In this document: one piece after another, positions 7,672 to 15,898 of the stretch
How the letters are laid out: each line of letters opens with the position of its first letter
How positions within the stretch are numbered: the stretch's first letter is position 1
From: an uncultured Candidatus Planktophila sp.
GTDB taxonomy: Bacteria; Actinomycetota; Actinomycetes; Nanopelagicales; Nanopelagicaceae
Assembly: GCA_937927965.1 (NCBI GenBank)
Contig: CALEZA010000019.1
Span: 1 to 28,107, forward strand
Direction: 5' to 3'
Length of the DNA: 28,107 bases
The notes under the pieces: model-generated
Databases searched by the model: none
What the model was told of the DNA's origin: nothing
What the model saw: only the letters and a program-made list of their open reading frames with translations
Program-made: the position numbers and the translations under genes

Positions 7672-8873
7672 TGATGGGTGTAAAAAGGTACACGCGGGCG
7701 ATAGCAACATCATTGCTGCTGCTTCTTGGTCAATTCACTCATATGCCTGCAGCTTCAGCTGGAACCATTGTGATGGATACTCTCAATGGTGGCACATGTG
7801 TGAATCAATACACCCCACCCAATCAATGGGCACATAGATTCATTTCTGGTGGTGGCACTATCACTCAGATCAAGATGATGGTGTATTACAACACTGCATT
7901 CTGGAGCACAAGCAAAATTCAAATACGCGGTGAGAACGGCTCTGTTCCAGGTTCGGTATTAGCTACCTTTGATGCGGTTTCCTATAGCGGAAATTTAGTT
8001 ACTTACACTGGCTCTTTCACCTCATCTGCCACCACTAAGTTCTGGGTGAATCCATATAGCCCTTCAAATCCTCTGGGATGGTGTTACTTCCAAGCTAATG
8101 GTGGAACAACAACATCAGCTTCAGGTTGGTCATTTGATCCCACCAACACCTCAACCTCTAAGGGTCTTGCCAATACTTCTGACTATCTTACTTGGAGCGT
8201 CGGAGGCGGAGGCTTTCAAATTCAATATGAGTTCCAAACAGGAACTGCGACTGATACAACAGCACCCACATTCTCGGCCCCTACAACATTTTCAGTGGCA
8301 GAAAACTCTACTTCCGTAGGCGCTGTATCGGTAAATGAATCTTCAACAATCACAATTGATAGCGGTGAGGATAAGCTCAAGTTTTCTCTGACCCGAAGTA
8401 GCGAAACCTCAGCAGCGCTCTCTTTTGTTTCTGCGCCAAATTACGAATCACCGACCGATGTGGGTGCAAATAATAGTTATATCGTGGTTTTAAAGGCTGT
8501 TGATAGCTCAAGTAATGCAAAGCTTGAGACATTTACAGTCAATGTCACTGATGTGGTAGAAACTTCCTCACTCTCTTCGTTTGCTATTACAGGTAATGCC
8601 CGAACCGCTATTTATAAATCACCGACGACAATTACAGCTGTCTCCACTATTCCTGCCAAGATCACCTTCCGATGGAATGGAAAGGTGATTGCTGGCTGTG
8701 CATCGAAATTAACTACAGGCAGCGCACCCACAGCAACTGCCACATGCACCTGGAAGCCTTCTCTTCATGGATCAATAACCTTGACCGCCACATCAATTCC
8801 CACAAACAGCAATTTCACAGGAGCATTTGCCTCCCTCCCCATCTCAATCACTGGAAGAAGCGGGACTCGCTAA
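7671..8873 (+). CDS. Secreted protein with unknown N-terminal domain, cadherin-like and C-terminal Ig-like modules
   Basis: This 400-residue protein has a signal peptide ending Ala-Ala-Ser-Ala (residue 30). The N-terminal domain (about 33-190) is beta-rich with two Cys and many Trp, Gly and Ser; I do not recognise its family. A cadherin-like domain (about 195-295) contains Asp-Val-Gly-Ala-Asn-Asn-Ser-Tyr, matching the equivalent segment of the upstream protein. The C-terminal module (about 300-400) has Asn-Gly-Lys-Val-Ile-x-Gly-Cys and Ala-Thr-Cys-Thr-Trp-Lys-Pro, then the tail GRSGTR. The ATG overlaps the previous stop by one base, so the two are translationally coupled and likely made together. 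A second ATG follows immediately at 7674. Function is unknown. Confidence 0.8.
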   Translation: MMGVKRYTRAIATSLLLLLGQFTHMPAASAGTIVMDTLNGGTCVNQYTPPNQWAHRFISGGGTITQIKMMVYYNTAFWSTSKIQIRGENGSVPGSVLATFDAVSYSGNLVTYTGSFTSSATTKFWVNPYSPSNPLGWCYFQANGGTTTSASGWSFDPTNTSTSKGLANTSDYLTWSVGGGGFQIQYEFQTGTATDTTAPTFSAPTTFSVAENSTSVGAVSVNESSTITIDSGEDKLKFSLTRSSETSAALSFVSAPNYESPTDVGANNSYIVVLKAVDSSSNAKLETFTVNVTDVVETSSLSSFAITGNARTAIYKSPTTITAVSTIPAKITFRWNGKVIAGCASKLTTGSAPTATATCTWKPSLHGSITLTATSIPTNSNFTGAFASLPISITGRSGTR

Positions 8874-8937
8874 AGATTTGTCCTCTCTCACTGCTACTCT
8901 GTATCTAGGTTAAGAACTAAGCGCCAAGCCCTTTAGC

Positions 8938-9237
8938 TTGCTTAGTGCCCTCCGCGCAGATTTATCCGCATTCGGTGGCCCTAAAGGAAAACCTGCTGAC
9001 GATGAAAGACACCGTCAGAAGCAGCGGGTCTACTGGCCCAGATTGGGCACTTCAATGCCACGAACACATGTCACAGGTCTTTTCGATGTCACTAATATTT
9101 TCTACCAAGGGATTTGCTCCTGCGGTTGGCTATCTACAGTCTCCATCTTTGAGGAAGTCGATCTATTGAGAGCCCTCCATGCACATGAAAAAGCCGTCTT
9201 TGGCGAACCAGAGACGGCTAATTCAGAACGAGATTAA
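8938..9237 (+). CDS. Possible small cysteine-pair protein (uncertain gene)
   Basis: This open frame fills most of the 8874-9237 gap. It can begin at TTG 8938 (99 residues) or ATG 9055 (60 residues). The C-terminal half has Cys-Ser-Cys-Gly-Trp followed by a helix with His-Ala-His-Glu, an arrangement resembling small actinobacterial CxCGW...H proteins that may bind metal. Against it, there is no clear ribosome-binding site, and its last codons coincide with a strong minus-strand terminator. No other feature was found in the gap apart from a short CTGACG/CGTCAG hairpin near 8996-9018. It may be real, a decayed gene, or chance. Confidence 0.4.
   Translation: MLSALRADLSAFGGPKGKPADDERHRQKQRVYWPRLGTSMPRTHVTGLFDVTNIFYQGICSCGWLSTVSIFEEVDLLRALHAHEKAVFGEPETANSERD
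9187..9219 (-). terminator. Rho-independent terminator of the WGR gene
   Basis: Arms 9208-9219 and 9192-9203 form a 12-bp stem with one G-T wobble and, read on the minus strand, a TTCG loop. The stem is followed by TTTTT. It starts about 20 nt after the stop at 9238 and is the clearest canonical terminator in the window. Confidence 0.85.
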
Positions 9238-9477
9238 CTATGCATGAGGATTAGGCTTTTCAACATAACCCTTCTTTGTCTTCTCCTTGATGAGCTTGGC
9301 AACTTCTGCTTCAGCCTCTTCCTTGGTGTCAAACTCCTTCACCTTGAGCTGGCCATCTGCGCCGATCTTGCCGAAGCGGACTGTGACATTCTTTCCGACT
9401 TGAGTGATCTCCCAGTACTTCTCTGCGGTTGCAGATTTACGGCTGAGATCTTCTCCGATAAATTCAAAATATGGCAT
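9238..9477 (-). CDS. WGR-domain protein
   Basis: This 79-residue protein consists almost entirely of one WGR domain: a Phe-x-x-Tyr-Trp-Glu-Ile strand, then Val-Thr-Val-Arg-Phe-Gly-Lys-Ile-Gly-x-x-Gly-Gln (Phe in place of the family's Trp), then Glu-Phe-x-Thr-Lys-Glu-Glu-Ala and a Lys-rich helix ending Lys-Gly-Tyr. WGR domains occur in PARPs and in bacterial MolR-like proteins and are thought to bind nucleic acid. A longer frame opens at 9534, but the ATG at 9477 has AAAGGG about 6 nt upstream and a TAACAT box at 9495-9500, so I take 9477. The upstream LRV-repeat gene on the same strand ends 78 bp away, and the gene is closed by the terminator at 9187-9219. Confidence 0.85.
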   Translation of the reverse strand: MPYFEFIGEDLSRKSATAEKYWEITQVGKNVTVRFGKIGADGQLKVKEFDTKEEAEAEVAKLIKEKTKKGYVEKPNPHA

Positions 9478-9555
9478 GGTGGCCCTTTCGCTAAATGTTA
9501 CTGATGGCACAAGCGTAGGCAGGGGCACTGACAAAGGTCAATGGTGACCAGTCAC

Positions 9556-11706
9556 CTAATTCAATAATGTGGCTATCGCCTTCACTTCAGCGCTAGCTCT
9601 TGGATTGGCCACAGCTGCCTTGCGGACTTCTTTCTCGCCATCTGCGGCTAGCAGAAGGAGCGCATCTGATGGTGTTGAAGGATTGGCCGCGACAGTCAGG
9701 CGAACTTCCATCTGCTTACTGCTTGCATGTTCCTCAAGGACCGCAGCTGGACAATCTTCACGGCGCAGCACACCAATCTTGGATGCATATCCGCGATCTC
9801 CTAAGAATCTCTCCACCTCTGAATATTTATATCGAGGATTAGCGATGACACCTGCTCTAATATCTCCATCCTTATCTTCCAAGCCCATATCGAGTACTTC
9901 GCGTGGAGTTTTGTGATCTGCATAGAGCGCAGTTCTCACTACCTTGAATTTACAAGCGGTAAGAGCTTTATAAACATCTAGATCTATGAGTTTATTGCTC
10001 AGCATTTCAACCTGAATGAAATCTGGTCCATCACCATAGAACATTTCTGAATCAACTAATTCCATCAGACAATTCTTCGTTAACTTCTGGTTCTGATAAA
10101 TGGCCCAGTTATATTTTCCATATCGGACTTTGATGACTCGAATAAGGAAGTCTTCTGGAAGCTCATTATTTTTGCCGAGTAAATCCTCCATAGAAGACTT
10201 GAAATAGAACTGCATATCAAGTGCAGTCTGCAGCTTTATCTTCTGCCAGTTAAGGGCGCGGTCTTTTAACCATGCCTCTCGCGGAGCAACACCTGTCGTA
10301 CCTGCGGCATCAAGAAGTTTTACTGCTATAGGTAAATCAATCAGACCCACCTCATGGCCACGCATAATTGCAGCAACACGCAGAGTCACAGACTCCTCTT
10401 TGCTTAACTCATCAAAGCGCTCTTGAGTCAAAGATTCTTTCTTAATCTCAGAGACTTTATCGCCAATAGTCACTGGCTTCTTCTTTGGCTTTACTCCTGC
10501 CTTAAAGGTTGTTGCCGCATCCACCAACCATTTGCGCTCTGGTGCATCAAGATACTCACCACTCTTGCTTCTCTTCTTGAGAGAGGTAATTGCGGTAAAG
10601 ACTTTGACAGATTTATCTTCAGTAAGCGGTGCTAAGAACTCTAGATTATCGACATCGTATTCAGCGATATATTCGCGCACCAGCGCACTCTTATCCCCCA
10701 CAAGAGTCTTGATCTGCTCCTCTGAAAGATCGCTACGGAGTGCAAACTCAGCTCTGACTATCGCATCAACATCATTAAAAAGAAGTGCGGATTGATCTGC
10801 AGTCAGATCTGGTCGTGAAACTATCGCACTTCTGACTTCTGGATTTGAGTGTTTTAGCAACTGCTCCAAAATTGAAGGGTCAACATTCTCGCTCTTGCAC
10901 ATAACCTTTAATTCATTTTCATCACCTCGTTTGAGGATAATCTCCTGCACTTGTGCATCAACGGCGGGATTTTTCATGAGATTGGAAACTAGATCCCGAA
11001 TTTCGACACTCTTGGCTAGCTCTAGAAGTATGTATTTCGGAGTCTTGGGACTTCTTGCAAAATCTCCTAAGTAGGAGGCGTAGCTCCAATCCTCTTTCGG
11101 CAAGAGGCCATATGTGCTGTAGATAAAGTCAATCAACTCACTCGTCACATTCGGATGAGAGATGACAGAGCTATATGTGTAAAAAGGGAGCTTAGAGACT
11201 GAAGCAATCTTCTTTACACACTTTTCCAATATCTCCAAAGTTGAGTTCTTATTGCTGGCAATTCGGGAGAGAATATCTGGGTCATTGATATCTGCCGCCA
11301 GATTCAATTGTTCTGGTGTGACTAGTTTATTAAGGACAGCACCCATGACTTTAGAATTGCTACCACTTGCAAGTGCCTGAGCCAGAATATCTTTGTCATC
11401 TATACGAGCAAGAATATGTCGCTGAAGTTCGTCATCTTGCACGAGATAGAGCTTGCGATGCATCTCTGTGGTGAGAGTGTCATTGAGTGCTAGCTGGCGA
11501 AGGAAATATGGTTGAGAATTATTGAGCAGAGCTTGAAAGAGCTCCTCAGTCATAGGTTTGATACTTGATAATACATAGTGAAAAGTCTGGTCTTTGAAAG
11601 CTAGCTCTACCGCCTGCGATGCGGGCATATCCCCTGACTGGATATAGCGATCCACAAGAAAATTCTTATGCTCGGCAACGAGTGCCTCAATTTCAGCCAT
11701 ATCCAT
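9556..11706 (-). CDS. Large leucine-rich-repeat-variant (LRV/HEAT-like) protein
   Basis: This 716-residue cytosolic protein has no signal peptide or membrane helix. It is built of about 24-residue helical repeats of the type Asp-x-x-x-x-Val-Arg-x-Ala-Val-Ala-x-Asn-Pro-x-Thr-Pro-x-x-x-Leu-x-x-Leu. These are clearest at about 250-345 and at the C-terminus (Arg-Leu-Thr-Val-Ala-Ala-Asn-Pro-Ser-Thr-Pro). A non-repeat, charged insert lies near 380-470. LRV repeats form a superhelix used for protein or nucleic-acid binding. The N-terminal Cys cluster of the Azotobacter LRV protein is absent. A TATTCT box 6 nt upstream supports the ATG at 11706. It is followed by the WGR gene, and E. coli MolR-type proteins combine WGR with helical repeats, so a partnership is plausible. 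The precise role is unknown. Confidence 0.75.
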   Translation of the reverse strand: MDMAEIEALVAEHKNFLVDRYIQSGDMPASQAVELAFKDQTFHYVLSSIKPMTEELFQALLNNSQPYFLRQLALNDTLTTEMHRKLYLVQDDELQRHILARIDDKDILAQALASGSNSKVMGAVLNKLVTPEQLNLAADINDPDILSRIASNKNSTLEILEKCVKKIASVSKLPFYTYSSVISHPNVTSELIDFIYSTYGLLPKEDWSYASYLGDFARSPKTPKYILLELAKSVEIRDLVSNLMKNPAVDAQVQEIILKRGDENELKVMCKSENVDPSILEQLLKHSNPEVRSAIVSRPDLTADQSALLFNDVDAIVRAEFALRSDLSEEQIKTLVGDKSALVREYIAEYDVDNLEFLAPLTEDKSVKVFTAITSLKKRSKSGEYLDAPERKWLVDAATTFKAGVKPKKKPVTIGDKVSEIKKESLTQERFDELSKEESVTLRVAAIMRGHEVGLIDLPIAVKLLDAAGTTGVAPREAWLKDRALNWQKIKLQTALDMQFYFKSSMEDLLGKNNELPEDFLIRVIKVRYGKYNWAIYQNQKLTKNCLMELVDSEMFYGDGPDFIQVEMLSNKLIDLDVYKALTACKFKVVRTALYADHKTPREVLDMGLEDKDGDIRAGVIANPRYKYSEVERFLGDRGYASKIGVLRREDCPAAVLEEHASSKQMEVRLTVAANPSTPSDALLLLAADGEKEVRKAAVANPRASAEVKAIATLLN

Positions 11707-11712
11707 GTGATG

Positions 11713-11718
11713 AGAATA
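11713..11718 (-). promoter_or_regulatory. -10 box of the LRV-repeat gene (leaderless)
   Basis: TATTCT on the minus strand is followed by 6 nt and then the ATG at 11706. It shares a 38-bp intergenic region with the divergent promoter at 11733. Confidence 0.55.
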
Positions 11719-11732
11719 ATCGCTCTATCCCC

Positions 11733-11738
11733 TATGGT
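11733..11738 (+). promoter_or_regulatory. -10 box of the quinone oxidoreductase gene (leaderless)
   Basis: TATGGT is followed by TACAGC and then the ATG at 11745. The two divergent -10 boxes are 14 bp apart, so the RNA polymerases should interfere with each other. Confidence 0.55.
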
Positions 11739-11744
11739 TACAGC

Positions 11745-12686
11745 ATGAGAGCTATTCAAATTGAGCAATTCGGCGGACCAGAAGTAATGACCATTGTTGA
11801 CCTCCCAGATCCAACTCCTGGTGAAGGGGAGATCCTCCTCGAAGTCAGCGCCGTGGGCATCAATTACGCCGATACCCATCAAACTGAAAATAGTTATCTC
11901 TCCCCTCAGACTCTTCCTCTCGTGCCTGGAATTGAGGTCGTCGGAACTCATGCAGGCAAGAGATATCTCGCCTCTGTTTCTTCTGGTGGATATGCGGAGA
12001 AAGCAATCGCACATAAGGCAGTTGCTTTCCCGATTCCTGATTCTGTTACAGATGAGCAAGCACTCTGTGTTCTGGTTCAAGGAACAACCGCATGGCACCT
12101 TCTCAAGACTATGGCCCATCTGAACCCTGGAGAGAGCGTTGTTGTCCATGCAGCAGCTGGTGGGGTTGGAACTATTGCTATTCAGCTTGCAAAATTATGG
12201 GGCGCGAAAGTGATTGCAGTGACTTCATCTGATGAAAAGTCAGCACTTGCACGATCACTGGGTGCCGATGAAATCGTAGATGCTCGAAGTGAATCACTTG
12301 GAAAAGATATTAGGAAAGCAAACGGCGGAAAGGGAGTTGATATCGTCCTGGAGATGGTCGGTGGCACAACCTTTGATCAAAGTCTTCTGGCACTGGGTGA
12401 ATTCGGACGCCTCATCACCTACGGCATGGCATCGCGTACAGCGCCAACTCCCATCCATCCTGGTTCTCTCATGCACGGATCTAAGACAGTTGCTGGATTC
12501 TGGCTTGCAAACTGTTTCACCAAGAAGGAATTGATGGGTGATGTGGTCAACGAGCTCTTCTCACTCATTTCAGAAGGAAAACTGAAGCCTGTTACTGGCG
12601 GCACCTATCCTCTATCTGAGGCAACCAAAGCTCATGAGGCGATGCTTGCACGCACCACAACAGGAAAGATTGTTCTTAAACCTTAA
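11745..12686 (+). CDS. Zinc-independent NADPH:quinone oxidoreductase (MDR superfamily)
   Basis: This 313-residue protein begins Met-Arg-Ala-Ile-Gln-Ile-Glu-Gln-Phe-Gly-Gly-Pro-Glu-Val, the usual start of the quinone reductase branch of medium-chain dehydrogenases. Asn-Tyr-Ala-Asp-Thr (40-44) replaces zinc-ligand motifs. The Rossmann motif is Ala-Ala-Ala-Gly-Gly-Val-Gly (136-142), followed by Gly-Ala-Lys-Val-Ile-Ala-Val-Thr. It should reduce quinones or related enones with NADPH in the cytosol. A longer frame begins at 11619, inside the LRV gene, but lacks family similarity there. The stop overlaps that of the convergent gene at 12683 in a TTAA. Confidence 0.9.
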   Translation: MRAIQIEQFGGPEVMTIVDLPDPTPGEGEILLEVSAVGINYADTHQTENSYLSPQTLPLVPGIEVVGTHAGKRYLASVSSGGYAEKAIAHKAVAFPIPDSVTDEQALCVLVQGTTAWHLLKTMAHLNPGESVVVHAAAGGVGTIAIQLAKLWGAKVIAVTSSDEKSALARSLGADEIVDARSESLGKDIRKANGGKGVDIVLEMVGGTTFDQSLLALGEFGRLITYGMASRTAPTPIHPGSLMHGSKTVAGFWLANCFTKKELMGDVVNELFSLISEGKLKPVTGGTYPLSEATKAHEAMLARTTTGKIVLKP

Positions 12687-13816
12687 GAATTAGTTGCACG
12701 AATCAGGTAGTCACACACATTCTCGAGAGTGACAAAACCGTTCATCAGTGACCATTTACCCTTTTCGTTTACCCAGAGTTGAACATCATTTTCCAACCTG
12801 AAATTGGAGTACACGACGAGATACTTGCGAGTGCGAATCTCTGAATTGTCTTCGATAAATGCGTTGATTAGTAGATTGCTAATGACTCCTTGGAGATAAT
12901 CCCAATCATCATTTGCGGACTTTTCATCCATATAAACGCCACCCCACCCAGATTGAGCGATGATTGCGAAGTCTCCCCCTACATAACGGAAATTGAGAGA
13001 GTAGCTATTAACTCCGTGACCTGCGTGAGAGATTGAGTACTGATCTGGAACAGGGCCTTTGAGATATTCAAGGCAGTCGAGCATGTAATCCTGCATAGGT
13101 GTAGGGAAAGGTTGAGTAGCCCAATGCCAATCACTGAATTCCGCTATCTCTGTAATCTTCTTTTCATCAAGAGGCGGAATATCCAGGCCCTTGTCATTGA
13201 AAAAGTCTTCGCACTCTTCATTGCGCTCTCCGTCGTGGCAGACGCAGGATTCTCCTCCAAATAATCTAATTTCAGGAAAATCGAACTCCTTCTCAGGGTC
13301 GATGGAGTCAAAAGCTTTACGGACCAGCTGAAACGGATCTCCCGCCAGTCTCATCAAAGTCAGATCTGAAGTGTCTGGATTTATTGCTACACCTGTTCGC
13401 ACTAGGGCACATCTGTCATAACTCATTAGATTGAGAAGAGTTTGATACTCGGTGCTGTGGGCAACTAGGCACCTAATTCCTGGGTTTGGGTGCTTATAGA
13501 GCTCTCGCTCAATGACAGAATCTGCACCGAGTAGGGTAACCAGGGCTGGTCCATAAGGAATTGTCATGTCGTGATGGCCAGATAGTTTCTCATCATCGCT
13601 GTTAACTAATTCGCTATACACATCTGCAATCAGAGAAATGAACATAGGAAAACTTCCCGAATCTTTCACAGCTTCGATGAATTCTGAAAAGTGGATTGGC
13701 TCATCCAAAGCCATCACAGATTCGAGAGTATGCGGATTATGCAGGGGTTTTAAATCGAGAAAGTCCTGAATAATTGCACAGATTTCTCCGTGGAGATGTT
13801 CAGCAGTAGGTGCCAT
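12683..13816 (-). CDS. Unknown protein with LRV-like repeats and a Cys cluster
   Basis: This 377-residue protein begins Met-Ala-Pro-Thr-Ala-Glu-His-Leu. A longer frame to 14005 runs inside the helicase gene and is not credible, because a TACCCT box lies exactly 6 nt before the ATG at 13816. Residues about 100-170 hold two or three LRV-like repeats (Asn-Pro-Gly-Ile-Arg-Cys-Leu-Val-Ala, Val-Arg-Thr-Gly-Val-Ala-Ile-Asn-Pro-Asp-Thr). A Cys-Val-Cys-x7-Cys group near 190-200 could bind metal. The C-terminal half is a mixed alpha/beta domain I do not recognise, with a Gly-Gly-Asp-Phe-Ala-Ile-Ile-Ala-Gln-Ser-Gly-Trp-Gly-Gly strand pair. The repeats link it to the neighbouring 716-residue protein. Function is unknown. 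Confidence 0.7.
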   Translation of the reverse strand: MAPTAEHLHGEICAIIQDFLDLKPLHNPHTLESVMALDEPIHFSEFIEAVKDSGSFPMFISLIADVYSELVNSDDEKLSGHHDMTIPYGPALVTLLGADSVIERELYKHPNPGIRCLVAHSTEYQTLLNLMSYDRCALVRTGVAINPDTSDLTLMRLAGDPFQLVRKAFDSIDPEKEFDFPEIRLFGGESCVCHDGERNEECEDFFNDKGLDIPPLDEKKITEIAEFSDWHWATQPFPTPMQDYMLDCLEYLKGPVPDQYSISHAGHGVNSYSLNFRYVGGDFAIIAQSGWGGVYMDEKSANDDWDYLQGVISNLLINAFIEDNSEIRTRKYLVVYSNFRLENDVQLWVNEKGKWSLMNGFVTLENVCDYLIRATNS

Positions 13817-13822
13817 TGCAAA

Positions 13823-13828
13823 AGGGTA
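13823..13828 (-). promoter_or_regulatory. -10 box of the LRV-like gene at 12683 (leaderless)
   Basis: TACCCT then TTTGCA then the ATG at 13816, in the 22 bp after the helicase stop. It is nearly identical to the arrangement before 1532 (TACCCT then TTTGAA then ATG). Confidence 0.55.
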
Positions 13829-13838
13829 AGGGGTCGCC

Positions 13839-15890
13839 TTAGCGACGTCCACGCCCACCATTGCCGCCACTGCGATTGCCGCGATAACCACGACCTCCGC
13901 CACTACCACCCTTACGAGGAGCACGCTTAGGTGCTTCAACCACTGGTGGAACATATGGAATACCTGAAGGCTGCTGAGCTCCTGTGACACGCATGAGATC
14001 TTCACTGCCTGGCTTCACATACACAGTTGAAGGATTGACTCCTGCACGAGTTGTCAGGCTCTTTACCGACTTCTGCTGACGAGTAGTAGCAAGTGAGACA
14101 ACTGTTCCTGATTCACCTGCACGAGCAGTACGACCTGAACGATGGAGATAATCCTTGTGGTCTTGAGCAGGGTCAACATGCACAACTAGTGAGATTCCAT
14201 CAACATGGATACCGCGTGCTGCAACATCTGTTGCAACCAGTGCGGCATTCTCTGATTCTTTGAAGAGAGCGAGTGTGCGAGTACGAACGGCTTGAGACTT
14301 TCCACCATGGAGAGCACCGACTGCAACGCCAGCATGAGCAAGCTTGTCTGCCAAACGATCTGCACCGCGCTGAGTCTTAACAAAGAGAATTGTCTTTCCA
14401 TTACGAGCTGCAATCTCTGCTGTGACCTCATCCTTATCTGATGGATCCATCACGATGAGGTAATGCTCCATCGTTGAAACAGAAGCGCGGTCATTCTGAA
14501 GTGAGTGTGTCTTTGGGTTCTTCAAGTAGCGACGAACGAGAGCATCAACACCACGATCAAGTGTTGCTGAGAAGAGAAGACGCTGTCCACCCTGCTTAGC
14601 TTGATCCAGGATCTCCTGAACCACTGGAAGAAATCCCATATCTGCCATCTGATCTGCTTCATCAAGAACAGTAATTTGAAGTTGGTCGAGCTGAACTTCA
14701 CCTTTATTGAGAAGATCAATCAAGCGGCCAGGTGTTGCTACCAAAATAGCTGTTCCCTTACGCATCGCTGTAATCTGCTTGGAATATGACATTCCGCCCG
14801 CAACTACAACAGATGCGTGGCCCACAGCACGGGCAAGCGGCAGAAGAACTTCGTCGATCTGCTGAGCGAGTTCACGGGTAGGTGTGAGAATGAGAGCTAA
14901 TGGCTTGTGAGGATTTGCTTGCTTTCCTGCAATATTTGAAAGTAGAGCCAAACTGAAGGCAAGAGTCTTTCCTGAACCTGTTTGCCCGCGACCAAGAATG
15001 TCATGACCTGCAATCGCATCAGGAAGTGTTGCCACCTGGATTGGGAACGGGCTCAAAATTCCTTGTGCATTGAGAGCATTATCAAGAGCTGCTGGAACTC
15101 CTAGATCACGGAATGATTTCTGAACGCTGTCCCCTGGCGCTGCATCAATGAGATTTGCATCTGCCAAGTTTGGTGAGATGTATGAATCATCTGCACCGAA
15201 ATCTTCTGCAACATTGCGACCGCGTGCCTTAGAGAAATTATGTGGCTCACTTCGATGTGTTGTTGTACGACGATCACGAGCTGGTCGATCGCTGCGAATT
15301 GGCTTATCAAATGAACGAACTGGCTTGTCGGTACGAGCTGGACGGTCACTGCGAACAGGACGATCTGAACGCTCTGTGCGAACTGGCTTATCAAATGAGC
15401 GAGCTGGCTTGTCTGTGCGAGCTGGACGAGCAGGGCGATCTGAAGATTCTGTGCGGCGCGGACGATCTGTGCGCTCCTTGCGGTCGCTGACAAACTTAGC
15501 TGCACGAGTCTTTGGCTTACCGCCCTTTTCAAAGGTGCGCTCGTGGGCTGTCTGTCGAGGACTTCCCTTAACAGCGCCTTCAACATCCTTTGATTTTGAT
15601 GCAGTCTTTTCTTGGAAGCGCTTTGCACGAAGTTTTGAACGATCAGTAAGGCGCTGCTTCTTGCGAGTAGCAGCTACATCATCACGATCTGAGTAGCGCA
15701 CAGTTGTTGCAGGCTTTGATGAAGTTGTCTTCTTCGCAGCTGAAGATGTGCGAGCTGGGCTCTTTGCGGTTGTGCGAGGAGCTGGTGCTGCTTTCTTTGC
15801 TGCCTTTGCAGCTGCTGCGCGACGAGGCTTGCCCTTTGAGGCAGCACGACGAGCTTTTCCAGGCGCGGTTGTACGCTTTTGTAAAGTCAT
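13839..15890 (-). CDS. DEAD-box RNA helicase with basic N-terminal and RGG-like C-terminal tails
   Basis: This 683-residue cytosolic protein is expected to unwind RNA using ATP. Residues 1-240 are low-complexity and basic (Lys/Ala/Arg), with repeated Arg-Ser-Asp-Arg-Pro-x-Arg-Thr-Asp-Lys-Pro units at about 140-205. The helicase core shows a Q motif near 259-285, Gly-Gln-Thr-Gly-Ser-Gly-Lys-Thr (302-309), Pro-Thr-Arg-Glu-Leu-Ala (337-342), Asp-Glu-Ala-Asp (410-413), Ser-Ala-Thr (441-443), Asp-Val-Ala-Ala-Arg-Gly (555-560) and His-Arg-Ser-Gly-Arg-Thr-Ala-Arg (583-590). The tail (660-683) is Gly/Arg-rich, typical of RNA-binding tails. A frame 36 residues longer starts at 15998, but I prefer the ATG at 15890, which has AGGA about 9 nt upstream inside a hairpin. 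Roles in ribosome assembly or cold adaptation are family inferences. Confidence 0.95.
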   Translation of the reverse strand: MTLQKRTTAPGKARRAASKGKPRRAAAAKAAKKAAPAPRTTAKSPARTSSAAKKTTSSKPATTVRYSDRDDVAATRKKQRLTDRSKLRAKRFQEKTASKSKDVEGAVKGSPRQTAHERTFEKGGKPKTRAAKFVSDRKERTDRPRRTESSDRPARPARTDKPARSFDKPVRTERSDRPVRSDRPARTDKPVRSFDKPIRSDRPARDRRTTTHRSEPHNFSKARGRNVAEDFGADDSYISPNLADANLIDAAPGDSVQKSFRDLGVPAALDNALNAQGILSPFPIQVATLPDAIAGHDILGRGQTGSGKTLAFSLALLSNIAGKQANPHKPLALILTPTRELAQQIDEVLLPLARAVGHASVVVAGGMSYSKQITAMRKGTAILVATPGRLIDLLNKGEVQLDQLQITVLDEADQMADMGFLPVVQEILDQAKQGGQRLLFSATLDRGVDALVRRYLKNPKTHSLQNDRASVSTMEHYLIVMDPSDKDEVTAEIAARNGKTILFVKTQRGADRLADKLAHAGVAVGALHGGKSQAVRTRTLALFKESENAALVATDVAARGIHVDGISLVVHVDPAQDHKDYLHRSGRTARAGESGTVVSLATTRQQKSVKSLTTRAGVNPSTVYVKPGSEDLMRVTGAQQPSGIPYVPPVVEAPKRAPRKGGSGGGRGYRGNRSGGNGGRGRR

Positions 15891-15898
15891 TATTAAGT

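Noticed and set aside
13817..14005. N-terminal extension of the gene at 12683 into the helicase gene
   Set aside because: The extension is in the shadow of the helicase C-terminus, is Val/Ala-rich from reading Gly/Arg codons out of frame, and a -10 box sits 6 nt before the ATG at 13816.
15148..15696. 182-codon plus-strand ORF opposite the helicase N-terminus
   Set aside because: Arg/Ser-rich shadow of the low-complexity basic repeats; no promoter or ribosome-binding site.
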